A DNA stretch of 64,000 nucleotides from Syntrophaceae bacterium (GTDB lineage Bacteria > Desulfobacterota > Syntrophia > Syntrophales > PHBD01). The stretch is taken from contig JABLXX010000002.1 of the NCBI GenBank assembly GCA_013177825.1, positions 582,177-646,176 of the forward strand, written 5' to 3'. The notes under the pieces are model-generated. The model saw only the letters and a list, made by a program, of their open reading frames with translations, made no database searches and was not told the origin of the DNA. The first letter of the stretch is position 1. Each line of letters begins with the position of its first letter. Both the position numbers and the translations under genes were made by a program. Shown here piece after piece: positions 15,202 to 23,326 of the stretch.

Positions 15202-16551
15202 CTAATGCCGCGTGGCGGCGAGCAAGGACCCGATCACCCTCTCCAGGTGGTCCAGGGTGTTGCACTCCCGGGCCGCGTGGCAATAGGGCAGGAAGCGCTT
15301 CATCTCCGAGTCGCCGGTGCCCCAGAAGGGGCGCGGTTCCGGGTTCAGCCAGACGAGGCGCTTGCACCGCTGGTAGATGTCCCGCAGGACGTGAGTCCCC
15401 GGGTCGGCGTTGTTGTTTCTCCCGTCTCCGAGGAACAGGACCGTCGTCCGGCGCGTCACGAGGTTGAGGTACTGCAGCCGGAAGTCGTCGAGCGACCGGG
15501 CGTAGTCCGTGAGGCCCATGACGATCGGCAGGTCCGTCCCCTGCTGGAGGCGATCCACGGCAACCTCCACCGGGTACCGCTCGAAGACGTCCGACACATC
15601 GATCAGATTCGAGCAGAAGACAAAGGTGCGGATGCGGAGGATCTCCTCGTTGAGGCCGTAGAGAAACAGGAGGAAGAAGCGGACGAGCCGCATCATGGAC
15701 CGGCTGATGTCGCAGATAACCAGCACGTCGGGCCGGTTCACCTTCCGCTGCTTCCATTTCGGGTCGAAAATGAAGCCTCCGTAAGGCACGTTGTGCCGGA
15801 GGGTCCTCTTGAAGTCCAGGTGGCCCCGCCGGGCGGCTTTCCGGCGTCGCGAGTGGATGTCGTTGAGCCGTTTGACGAGGCGTTGGATCAGCTCGCCCAT
15901 CTTCTCGAAGTGGCGTTGCTCCAGGTGGGAGAGGCGGGTCTTCCGGAGGGCCTCCTCAAGGTATTCATTGACGATGCCGCGGCCGTAGAGGTCTAGCTGG
16001 CGTTCCACATACTGCCGGACGTTGTCCACCAGTTCCTGCCGGGCCGCCTGGAGAGCATCGGCCTGGGCCAGGGGCCCCCCGCTGCCGGCCCCCGAAAAGG
16101 TCCTGATCGTGCTGTCGAGCCCATCGATTCCCAGCGCGTTGAGGATCCGGACGGTGTAGAGGCTGCGCTGCGTCGGCAGGCGGATGGCCCGGATGTCCGC
16201 GGCTCGGGCCGCTTCCTGGAGGGCCGCCGCAAGGGAGGCCTGATCCCCCTGGAGAAGCATCCGGCTCAGGGGATCCTCCGGAAGCGTCGCTTCACGGTCG
16301 ACTCCGTCGTCCCGCTCCGGGAGGGCGGCGGTGCACGTGAAGTCGCTGAAGAAGCGGTCGAAGGTATCGGAAAACAGGTCTTTTTCATGGCCCGATTTGG
16401 CCAGGGCGGCACCGAGGGAATCCTTCAGGAGCAGACGGTTTCCATACCCCACCAGCGCCGCGGCGGAGCAGGCGTCGAGGGTCTCGGCGACGGAGATCCT
16501 GACTCCCGACAGCCGCAGGGCCGTGACAAAATCCTCCAGCACCCGGTCCAC
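15202..16551 (-). CDS. VWA-domain protein, CoxE-like
   Basis: A 449-residue protein with an N-terminal helical region (about 1-240) and a C-terminal VWA/CoxE-like domain (about 260-449). The MIDAS motif is DISRSM, with a later metal-site segment FLGDGRNNNAD. Such proteins pair with MoxR AAA+ ATPases as chaperone-like modules that activate or insert metal cofactors in a target enzyme. The partner ATPase lies immediately upstream; four bases separate its stop from this GTG start (16551). The operon also holds an acyl-CoA-dehydrogenase-like protein, a possible client. Its own family name is inferred from context and the MIDAS motif. Confidence 0.85.
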   Translation of the reverse strand: MDRVLEDFVTALRLSGVRISVAETLDACSAAALVGYGNRLLLKDSLGAALAKSGHEKDLFSDTFDRFFSDFTCTAALPERDDGVDREATLPEDPLSRMLLQGDQASLAAALQEAARAADIRAIRLPTQRSLYTVRILNALGIDGLDSTIRTFSGAGSGGPLAQADALQAARQELVDNVRQYVERQLDLYGRGIVNEYLEEALRKTRLSHLEQRHFEKMGELIQRLVKRLNDIHSRRRKAARRGHLDFKRTLRHNVPYGGFIFDPKWKQRKVNRPDVLVICDISRSMMRLVRFFLLFLYGLNEEILRIRTFVFCSNLIDVSDVFERYPVEVAVDRLQQGTDLPIVMGLTDYARSLDDFRLQYLNLVTRRTTVLFLGDGRNNNADPGTHVLRDIYQRCKRLVWLNPEPRPFWGTGDSEMKRFLPYCHAARECNTLDHLERVIGSLLAATRH

Positions 16552-16555
16552 GGTG

Positions 16556-17506
16556 TCAGCCTCCGTCGTTGCGCAGGAGCATCGTTGTGAGCTGCGGCAT
16601 CCGCTCCTCCACGGTGTGCACGTCGTCCTGGTACTTCAGAAAGACGTGCAGGGTGTCCCGCACGACCTCCGACGTGAGGCGCTCCGCATGGAGAAGGACG
16701 ACCACGCGTGCCCAGTCGATGGTTTCGCTGATGGAAGGGGCCTTCTTCAGGTCGAGCCCGCGGATCTGCTGAATGAAAGAAACAAGCTGCTTTTCCAGCC
16801 GCGCCGGCAGATCCGGAACGCGGCTCCGGACGATCCTGCGCTCCAGGGCGGCGTCGGGGTAGGGGATGAAGAGGTGGAGGCAGCGCCGTTTCAGAGCCTC
16901 GCTGAGTTCCCGGGTGTTGTTGCTGGTGAGGAAGACGAAGGGGCGGGATACCGCGGCGACCGTCCCGATCTCCGGGATGGAGACCTGGTAGTCCGAGAGG
17001 ATCTCCAGGAGAAAGGCCTCGAACTCCTCGTCGGCCTTGTCGATCTCGTCCACCAGGAGGACCGCGCCGTCCGGGTTCTCCAGGGCCTTCAGGAGGGGCC
17101 GGGGCTCCAGGAAGTGTCGGGAGAAGAAGATGTCGTCGTACCGGTGAAGCTTGTCGATGGCCGCGGAGAAGCCGTTGTCCCGGGAGACGATCTCGTCGAG
17201 CTTGTCCTTCAGGAGCTGGGTATAAAGGAGCTGTTTCCCGTATTTCCACTCATAGAGAGCCTTCGCCTCGTCGAGCCCCTCGTAGCACTGGAGGCGGATC
17301 AGCTCGAGATCCAGGAAAGCGGCGGCCGTCTTTGCCAGCTCCGTCTTGCCGACGCCGGCGGGCCCTTCCACGAGGATCGGTTTCCCCAGGTGCCAGGCGA
17401 GGTACACCGTCGTGGCGATCGCGCGGTCGGCGATGTATCCCGTCCCTCGGAAACCCTGCTGGACCGCCTCCCAGGACGCGATCCGGTTCTGTCTGTCGTT
17501 GTTCAT
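16556..17506 (-). CDS. MoxR-family AAA+ ATPase
   Basis: A 316-residue single AAA+ domain ATPase with Walker A GPAGVGKT (48-55), Walker B LLVDEIDK, sensor 1 TSNNTRELSEALKRRC (with the arginine finger region) and the C-terminal lid. It is soluble and has no membrane segment. MoxR proteins act with VWA partners in remodelling or cofactor insertion; here the partner is encoded next. ATG at 17506 lacks a strong ribosome-binding site and lies 28 bases from the upstream stop, so translation probably continues along the operon mRNA. Confidence 0.92.
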   Translation of the reverse strand: MNNDRQNRIASWEAVQQGFRGTGYIADRAIATTVYLAWHLGKPILVEGPAGVGKTELAKTAAAFLDLELIRLQCYEGLDEAKALYEWKYGKQLLYTQLLKDKLDEIVSRDNGFSAAIDKLHRYDDIFFSRHFLEPRPLLKALENPDGAVLLVDEIDKADEEFEAFLLEILSDYQVSIPEIGTVAAVSRPFVFLTSNNTRELSEALKRRCLHLFIPYPDAALERRIVRSRVPDLPARLEKQLVSFIQQIRGLDLKKAPSISETIDWARVVVLLHAERLTSEVVRDTLHVFLKYQDDVHTVEERMPQLTTMLLRNDGG

Positions 17507-17534
17507 GAGTTTCTTTCCGTCCGTCCGATGTGTG

Positions 17535-18674
17535 TCACTTCGGTTTGTTGATGAAGTCGAGCCCCGCCTTTTGCAGTCGGAGTTTGAGCACGTTCCGTCC
17601 CACCGAAAGGGTGAAGCGGGTGTCCAGGGCCCACCCGGCCAGGTCGCTGTCGCCGGCGAACCCCGCCTGCGAGGCCAGGTCGTCCAGGAGGAACTGGCAG
17701 TGGTCCGCCATTTCGCGAAAGGTGAAAAGCAGCGAGAACAAGGGGCGGGAGGCGTCGGGGTATTCGAGGAGCACCGCCGCCTCGCGGGCCAGGATCCGGA
17801 TCATGTCGAGCTGGGCCGACAGCCTCCCCAGGTCCGCCCGGATTTCCTCACCGGGGTCGGCGCCGGTGCGAAGGAGGGCCGATAGCCGCCGGGCCTGGCG
17901 GAACAGCATGCCCGTGACGGGGCCCATGAGGAGCGTGTCCTCGATCTCCCGGAAGGGATACGCCGAGCGCCGGTAGGCGTCGGTCGTCTCGCCCAGGGCG
18001 GCCTCCGGGGGTATGAAGCAGTCCGCCAGGAGGATCCCGCCGTGAGGGGAGGGGTGCAGGGCCTTCAGGTCCGTCGGCTCGGCCCGGACCAGCCCCGGTG
18101 TGTCGGCGGGCACCAGGAATGTGCCGAAGGACTTTCGGTTATCCGAGCTTCCGGTTACGGCCAGGACAACGAAAAGACCCGCCATGGGCCCGTTGGAAAG
18201 CATCGATTTTTCTCCGTTGAGGACCCACCCGCCGTTCTTCGGAACCGCCGAGGTCTTCAGGTGCTTTGGATGGGCTCCCACCTTCGGCTCCGAGGCTGCG
18301 AGCGAGATGATCGTCCGGCCCGACGTGACGGAAGGCAGCCACAGCCGGCACTGTTCCTCCGTGGCGTCCGGCAGGAGCACCCACCGGATGACCATCACCT
18401 GGATCAGCCACGAGAGGACCACGCCGAGACAGCCGCCGTGGAAGGCCAGGGCCTCGCCCACGGCCTGGACGGCCGGGGCTCCGCCGCCTGATCCGCCGGC
18501 TTCGGCCGGAATGCCGATCCGGTAGAAACCCTCCCGGCCCATGCGCTCCCACAGGTCTGAAGGAAAGAGGACCGTCTGCGACAACTCAATCCGGCGCGGG
18601 TCGATGACCGATTCGGCGAACCGGGCGGCCCGATCGGCCTCCTGCTGGATTCGTTCCCGTTCCTGGCGCGTCAT
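17535..18674 (-). CDS. divergent acyl-CoA dehydrogenase-like protein
   Basis: A 379-residue protein with the acyl-CoA dehydrogenase fold: N-terminal helical domain, a beta-domain segment SLAASEPKVGAHPKHLKT and SMLSNGPMA, and a C-terminal four-helix domain. The flavin-binding middle is recognisable, but neither known position of the catalytic glutamate is evident and the C-terminus (FTLSVGRNVLKLRLQKAG) lacks the usual GGxGY and EGT/AGT motifs. It may be a flavoprotein with other chemistry or a degenerate homologue. Its ATG overlaps the MarR stop (ATGA), implying coupled translation. Confidence 0.75.
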   Translation of the reverse strand: MTRQERERIQQEADRAARFAESVIDPRRIELSQTVLFPSDLWERMGREGFYRIGIPAEAGGSGGGAPAVQAVGEALAFHGGCLGVVLSWLIQVMVIRWVLLPDATEEQCRLWLPSVTSGRTIISLAASEPKVGAHPKHLKTSAVPKNGGWVLNGEKSMLSNGPMAGLFVVLAVTGSSDNRKSFGTFLVPADTPGLVRAEPTDLKALHPSPHGGILLADCFIPPEAALGETTDAYRRSAYPFREIEDTLLMGPVTGMLFRQARRLSALLRTGADPGEEIRADLGRLSAQLDMIRILAREAAVLLEYPDASRPLFSLLFTFREMADHCQFLLDDLASQAGFAGDSDLAGWALDTRFTLSVGRNVLKLRLQKAGLDFINKPK

Positions 18675-19168
18675 GGCTTTTCCTCCCCGTCAGCGGCCTT
18701 CTGGGGGCCGTTGTTGCGGCCGAATTTCCGGGAAATATCCTGCAGGATGCGACGGAAGGCGTCGAGATCCGCCTCCGGAAAACCTTCCTTTACCTGCCGG
18801 TTCACCGCCCGGATCACCTCCTTGGCCTTGTCGCATTCTTCCCTTCCCGCCGGTGTCAGGTACAGATGGGATGACCGTCGATCTCCCGGGTTGGCGTCGC
18901 GGCGGATGTACCCCGCCCGTTCAAGGCGATCCGCCAGCCCCGTCATGGTGGAGTTGTCGACGGCGAGGATCGTGCTCAGCTCGGTCATGGTTCTCCCGTC
19001 CCGCTGCTTGAGAAGGAAGAGGATGCCGCTCTGGGCGGTCGTGACTCTGACTCCGCGCGAGATCAAGGCCGCGTTGAGATGGTTCCTGATCTTCTGCTGT
19101 GCCGTGAAGAGCAGGTAGATAAAGCGGTCGTCCGCCGGGGGAGGTGTTTCGTTTCGTGTGTTTGGCAT
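18671..19168 (-). CDS. MarR-family transcriptional regulator
   Basis: A 165-residue winged-helix regulator. After a short N-terminal tail, residues about 20-150 match MarR: VTTAQSGILFLLKQRDGRTM, then the recognition helix region ILAVDNSTMTGLADRLERAG and the wing DANPGDRRSSHLYLT. The first ATG (19168) is used; the only longer start is TTG and would put the likely promoter inside the gene. It is the first gene of the operon MarR, ACAD-like, MoxR, VWA. An inverted repeat overlaps its start codon, so autorepression with release by a ligand such as an acyl-CoA or aromatic acid is likely. Confidence 0.9.
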   Translation of the reverse strand: MPNTRNETPPPADDRFIYLLFTAQQKIRNHLNAALISRGVRVTTAQSGILFLLKQRDGRTMTELSTILAVDNSTMTGLADRLERAGYIRRDANPGDRRSSHLYLTPAGREECDKAKEVIRAVNRQVKEGFPEADLDAFRRILQDISRKFGRNNGPQKAADGEEKP

Positions 19169-19202
19169 GGCTATATTTTGCACGCCAAGCAAACGCCGTC
19201 AA
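19162..19202 (-). promoter_or_regulatory. probable MarR promoter and operator, possibly leaderless
   Basis: On the minus strand TTGACG (19197-19202) is followed 17 bases later by AAAATATAG. The arms TTGGCGTG and CATGCCAA (19162-19188) form an inverted repeat covering the -10 region and the start codon. The mRNA would begin at or next to the ATG, which has no ribosome-binding site. Confidence 0.45.
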
Positions 19203-19309
19203 GCAAAAAACCGGAAGGGGCAGGATCTTTTTTTGCGGTGACGGAACGAACCCGAGTCATTTCTTTGGAGAGCGGATCAGGAGATAACGGGGCAATTGTC
19301 CCCGGCTTC

Positions 19310-20839
19310 CTAATCGAACCGGTAGTCCTTTTCGCGGAAGAGACGGAGGCAGGCATCGACGACGGTTGCATCATAGAGGATTCCCCGATGGGTCCGGATC
19401 TCCTCCATGGCTGCCTCCGCGCCGAGGGCCGGCCGGTAGGGGCGGTGGGAGCACATGGCCTCCACGACGTCCGCAACGGCCAGTATTTTCGATTCCAGGA
19501 GCATTTCGTCTCCCTTGAGGCCGCTGGGATAGCCCGTGCCGTCCAGTCGCTCGTGATGCTCCAGGACCATGCGGGCAATAGGCCAGGGAAACTCGATTTC
19601 CCGGAGGATTTCGAAGCCGGTCTGGGCGTGGGTCTTGACGAGCAGCATCTCGATGGGGCCGAGCTCCGATGGTTTGCCCAGAATCTCCGCCGGTACGGCA
19701 ACCTTGCCGATATCGTGGATGACGCCGGCCATGCGCAGGCCATCCACCTGATCCGCCGGAAGTCCCATTTCCTGGGCGATCCGCCGGGCCAGGTCCGCCA
19801 CTCGCTGCTGGTGGCCCGACGTGCAAGGGTCGCGGTACTCAATGGTGGAGGCCATGACCTTGATGATACCGCCCAGGGCCCGGCGAAGCCTGGCAAAACT
19901 GTCCCGGGCGCGGCTTTCGGCCAGATATTGATCCGTTATGTCGCTGATGAATCCTTCCAGACCGGTGATTTCGCCATCGGCCGAGGGGATTGCGTTTCCC
20001 TGCTCCGTGACGTACTTTTCCTGCCCGTCTTTTGACCGGATCCGGTATGTGAGGCGATAGGTCCGGGCGGCGGCGATGGAGGACTGAATCGAGTCCCAGA
20101 CCTGATCACGGTCTTCAGGATGGATAATCTCGCTGAACGTGATCGCGCGTTTGCCGATCAGCTCGTCAGGGGCGTAGCCCGTCAGTTCCAGGCAGCCGGC
20201 GCTGGCATAGTCGAGGGTCCAGGAGCGGTGGTTGCTGCACCGGTAAGCCATGCCGGGAAGGTGGTCCATCAGGTTGGCCAGGCGACGCCGGCTCTCCGCA
20301 AGATCTTCCTCCATGCGCCGCCGCTCGGTCACATCCGACAGGGTTCCGGAGATGCCGCAGTACCGTCCGTCCCTGTAAATCTGCCTGCTGATCGCGGCGC
20401 GCACCCAGACGTACCGTCCGTCCTTTGCGAGGAGCCTGCTTTCCCAGGGCTCCATCCCGGAGCGCCCTTCCACTTCGAAGCGGTTGAGCATCTCCTTGAG
20501 GTCCTGACGGTGGATAAAGGACATGAAGGGCTTCCCGATCATCTCCTCGGGGCGGTAACCCAGTACGGATTCGACCTGGGGGCTGACGAACGTGATCGTT
20601 CCGTCCACGTCGAGGAAATAGACCGTTTCCTGAAGGCTCTGGATGAGGGACCGGTACTGCAGCTCGCTTTCCGAGACGGCCTCCCCGGCTCGTTTCGCCG
20701 TGGCGTCTTCCTGCAGACTCGAAAAGGGATGGGTCCAGGTGCCGCCCAAGGCGGCCAGCTTCTTTTCCAGAAAGGAGATCCGGCGCTTCGCCTGCGCCAT
20801 CTCCTCTTTCAGTTTATCGTACTTTTTCGTGACATCCAT
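19310..20839 (-). CDS. PAS-PAS-HD-GYP cyclic-di-GMP phosphodiesterase
   Basis: A 509-residue soluble signalling protein. It begins with a short coiled coil (about 1-30), then two PAS/PAC domains (about 60-175 and 185-305; each ends in a DVTER or DITDQ PAC motif) and an HD-GYP domain (about 320-500) with the metal motif VIHDIGK and the signature HHERLDGTGYPSGLKG. All expected metal-site residues appear intact, so it should hydrolyse cyclic di-GMP in response to a PAS signal. ATG at 20839 has AGGAG upstream. It is monocistronic or co-transcribed with the upstream alcohol dehydrogenase (57 bases away). Confidence 0.93.
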   Translation of the reverse strand: MDVTKKYDKLKEEMAQAKRRISFLEKKLAALGGTWTHPFSSLQEDATAKRAGEAVSESELQYRSLIQSLQETVYFLDVDGTITFVSPQVESVLGYRPEEMIGKPFMSFIHRQDLKEMLNRFEVEGRSGMEPWESRLLAKDGRYVWVRAAISRQIYRDGRYCGISGTLSDVTERRRMEEDLAESRRRLANLMDHLPGMAYRCSNHRSWTLDYASAGCLELTGYAPDELIGKRAITFSEIIHPEDRDQVWDSIQSSIAAARTYRLTYRIRSKDGQEKYVTEQGNAIPSADGEITGLEGFISDITDQYLAESRARDSFARLRRALGGIIKVMASTIEYRDPCTSGHQQRVADLARRIAQEMGLPADQVDGLRMAGVIHDIGKVAVPAEILGKPSELGPIEMLLVKTHAQTGFEILREIEFPWPIARMVLEHHERLDGTGYPSGLKGDEMLLESKILAVADVVEAMCSHRPYRPALGAEAAMEEIRTHRGILYDATVVDACLRLFREKDYRFD

Positions 20840-20896
20840 CCTTGCGGGCTCCTGCCTTCTGCTTCCTTCTGCTGTTCCTGTCCTGAACCGGATTCG

Positions 20897-22060
20897 TCAT
20901 CGGCACAGGGACAGGATATCGAGGATCGCTTCTTTCGAGTAGTTCTTGAGTCCCCATACCTGGGCGAGGGCAAAAGCATTTTCGGCGATGGCGTCGATAC
21001 CGCCCTCGGGGATTTTCCCCTCCGCCAGCGTCACGGGGCTGCCGATGGCGGCGAACCATTTCCGGAGGCTCTCGATACCCTCCCGGGCGGCTTCCGCGTC
21101 GTCGATCGCCTCCACGTGGAAGACCCGGCGGGCGAGACGGGCGAACCGGGCGGGGTTCTGCCGGGCGGCCCAGGTCATCCAGGCGGGCATGACGATGGAG
21201 AGCCCCGCCCCGTGGGCGATGTCGTAGAGGGCGCTCAGGGCGTGCTCGACCATGTGCATGGGAAAGCCGACGACTCCCATCCCCGCCGTGGTGAGGCCGT
21301 TGAAGCCCAGGACGGCGGACCACATCAGGGTCGCCCGGGCCTCGTAGTTGTCCGGCTCCCGGAGGATGACGCCGGTGCTTTCCATGACGCTGTGCATCAG
21401 GGTCTCCACGAGGCCGTCCTGGAGATCGCTCGCCGTCGCGGTGTTGGTGAAGTAGCCCTCCAGCATGTGGGCGATGATATCGACGGCGCTGTAGGCGCTG
21501 TAAGCCCTGTCAAGGCTGAAGAGGACCGTCGGGTCCAGGACGGAGGCTTTGGGCTGGACCGCCATGTCCCGGATGCTGTACTTCCGGGCGCCGTCCTCGT
21601 TGGTGATGACGGCGGCGGGATTCATCTCCGAGGCGCTGGCGGAGACGGTGACCACGGTGAGGACCGGCAGCGCCTTTTTGATGGCGCTTTTCCGGAGGAA
21701 GAAGTCCCAGACGTCGCAGTCGGCAGGTGCGCCCGCGGCGATCGCCTTGGCCGTGTCGATGACGCTTCCGCCCCCGACGGCCAGGACGACGTCCGCCCTC
21801 TCCCGGCGGGCCAGTTCGATGCCCTTGCGGACGTGGGAGAGGACCGGGTTCGAACGGGCGCCCGGAAACTCCACGACAGCGACCCCTGCCTCGCCGAGCG
21901 AGGCCATGACCTGATCGAAGACGCCGTTCCGCTTGATGCTCCCGGACCCGTAGACAAGGAGGGCTTTGGTGCCGAAGCGGCGGACCTCCGTCCCGATCCG
22001 CCGGATCTGGCCCTTTCCGAACAGGATCCTCGTGGGGTTTTCGAAGATGAAGTTCTGCAT
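20897..22060 (-). CDS. iron-containing alcohol dehydrogenase (BDH/YqhD-like)
   Basis: A 387-residue group III alcohol dehydrogenase of standard length. The nucleotide-binding motif GGGSVIDTAK is near residue 96. The metal-binding residues lie in SAVDIIAHMLEGYF (Asp and His) and FPMHMVEHALSALYDIAHGAGL (two His). The N-terminus NFIFENPTRILFGKG is typical of butanol-dehydrogenase-like members. It interconverts an alcohol and an aldehyde with NAD(P)H. ATG at 22060 follows AGGAGGG. It is flanked upstream by near-perfect palindromes (22082-22151). Confidence 0.92.
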   Translation of the reverse strand: MQNFIFENPTRILFGKGQIRRIGTEVRRFGTKALLVYGSGSIKRNGVFDQVMASLGEAGVAVVEFPGARSNPVLSHVRKGIELARRERADVVLAVGGGSVIDTAKAIAAGAPADCDVWDFFLRKSAIKKALPVLTVVTVSASASEMNPAAVITNEDGARKYSIRDMAVQPKASVLDPTVLFSLDRAYSAYSAVDIIAHMLEGYFTNTATASDLQDGLVETLMHSVMESTGVILREPDNYEARATLMWSAVLGFNGLTTAGMGVVGFPMHMVEHALSALYDIAHGAGLSIVMPAWMTWAARQNPARFARLARRVFHVEAIDDAEAAREGIESLRKWFAAIGSPVTLAEGKIPEGGIDAIAENAFALAQVWGLKNYSKEAILDILSLCR

Positions 22061-22081
22061 GGTTTTCCCTCCTGATGAGCT

Positions 22082-22151
22082 CCGGAAAAGGGGACGGTTT
22101 TCAAATCCGTCCCCTTTTCCGGTTTATGGTGGGCAGACTTCAAATCCGCCC
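22082..22151. repeat. two adjacent palindromes with TTTCAAATCCG core
   Basis: The first (22082-22122) is a 41-bp palindrome with a single mismatch, centred on C22102. The second (22131-22151) is a 21-bp palindrome with two mismatches. Both share the core with the palindromes at 14388 and 14820. The pair lies between the DUF2845 gene stop and the alcohol dehydrogenase start, and could end transcription of the former, although no T-run follows. Confidence 0.65.
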
Positions 22152-22164
22152 TCTTTCCGATTCA

Positions 22165-22551
22165 TCACTGGCAGCGGGCCGGCCCCTTGCCCCGGCCTCC
22201 GGTTTCCACTTTCTTCAGGATCCCTCCCTCGAACGAGAGCTGGTAAATGAAGTCGTTCTCGCCGCAGTTGTAGGACCACCGCTCGACGGTCAGCTTCTTC
22301 CTGCGGACCTTCTTCTGTTTGGTCGCCTTCTTTTTGTCCCGCGTGTCCGTTTCGACGGCCGATCCGGATTCGATCCGGGCGACCTTCTCCTTCAGCATGG
22401 GTTGGCCGCACTCCAGGATGACCTTCGCCTTGCTGTCACCCTCCGAAACCAGCCCTCCGTTGCGGCAACGGAAGGCCTCCGCTTCCATCACTGTCCCGGC
22501 CAGGAAAAGCGCACACAGGATCGCCGGCCCGGCCCATCGTTTTCCCTTCAT
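22165..22551 (-). CDS. DUF2845 secreted protein
   Basis: A 128-residue protein with an N-terminal signal peptide (about 1-26, hydrophobic AILCALFLAGTV, cleavage near AEA-F). The mature part begins FRCRNGGLVSEGD and has ILECGQP, the DUF2845 pattern of two cysteines around a short loop, then a Lys-rich linker and WSYNCG. Periplasmic, probably with a disulfide. The function of the family is unknown. ATG at 22551 has CAGGAGGAG upstream. It is probably transcribed alone. Confidence 0.82.
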   Translation of the reverse strand: MKGKRWAGPAILCALFLAGTVMEAEAFRCRNGGLVSEGDSKAKVILECGQPMLKEKVARIESGSAVETDTRDKKKATKQKKVRRKKLTVERWSYNCGENDFIYQLSFEGGILKKVETGGRGKGPARCQ

Positions 22552-22932
22552 GGATGGCTCTCCTCCTGTTCCTGTTTTTTCATTGCCGGGGAAGCGGAAT
22601 CAAACTGGAACCGGACATCAAGTAACGGAATTTGCCGGGATGGTCAAGCCGGTTGTGAAGCGGGCGACGCACCGCTCATCGGCCGTCCGGTGACGCTGTG
22701 CGGAACGTCCCGCATTCAGGGTGGACCGTGACGGACCGCCCGCAAGCGGAACGGAGACAGCGGAAAGGCAGAGGATGTAATGCATTGAACGATCCGGATT
22801 CAGAGAGGAATTTGTTGTAAGGACCATCTGCGGAGTGCCTGTGATCGTGAAATGGATCGAAGCGGACTTGTGCATCCGGCTCCTGAAGGAACGGCGGGAC
22901 CGCATCCAGCAAGGGCGTGATTGCCATTCAGC
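22552..22932. other. gene-free stretch before tRNA-Pro
   Basis: About 380 bases with no ORF that has a start site and coding look. A short plus-strand fragment around 22815-22935 reads like part of a protein (VKWIEADLCIRLLKERRDRI) but has a stop close upstream and no start, so it may be a remnant. I see no other signal here. Confidence 0.4.
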
Positions 22933-22961
22933 TTGACACACCCCGTGCCCGATGGTATACG
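22933..22961 (+). promoter_or_regulatory. sigma-70 promoter of tRNA-Pro
   Basis: TTGACA (22933-22938), 17 bases, then TATACG (22956-22961). The predicted transcription start is about 8 bases before the mature tRNA end. The perfect -35 box fits a stable RNA promoter. Confidence 0.7.
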
Positions 22962-22975
22962 CTGCTCCAGTGTGT

Positions 22976-23052
<77 letters not shown>

Positions 23053-23063
23053 TCGAAATCAAC

Positions 23064-23092
23064 GGGTTAGCCGATTCGGCTAACCCTTTTTT
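23064..23092 (+). terminator. intrinsic terminator of tRNA-Pro
   Basis: GGGTTAGCC and GGCTAACCC form a 9-bp stem around a 5-base loop, followed directly by TTTTTT. It lies 11 bases after the CCA end. Confidence 0.92.
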
Positions 23093-23189
23093 CGTTTCTG
23101 TGTGGGAATCTCTAAAAGCTTCATCGCAGATCCTCCTCACCCTGCGCTCGACCTTCTTGACCTTCTCCCCGAAAACCGGCCGCGTGACC

Positions 23190-23272
23190 GGACCCGTCTT
23201 GGGGGGATCCCCAAAATGGCGGAATTCCGTTTCCCGATGTGGTAGATGATTCGGGGTCGGGAAGACGGGTCC
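23190..23272. repeat. nested inverted repeats upstream of the PAS activator gene
   Basis: GGACCCGTC (23190-23198) is the exact inverse of GACGGGTCC (23264-23272). Next to the left arm is the palindrome TTGGGGGGATCCCCAA. They may be regulator sites or an mRNA leader structure for the gene starting at 23327. Confidence 0.35.
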
Positions 23273-23326
23273 TTCCGACATTCCATCCATGCGAGAGGGC
23301 GTTTCAACCGGAGGTACGGAAAAGAA

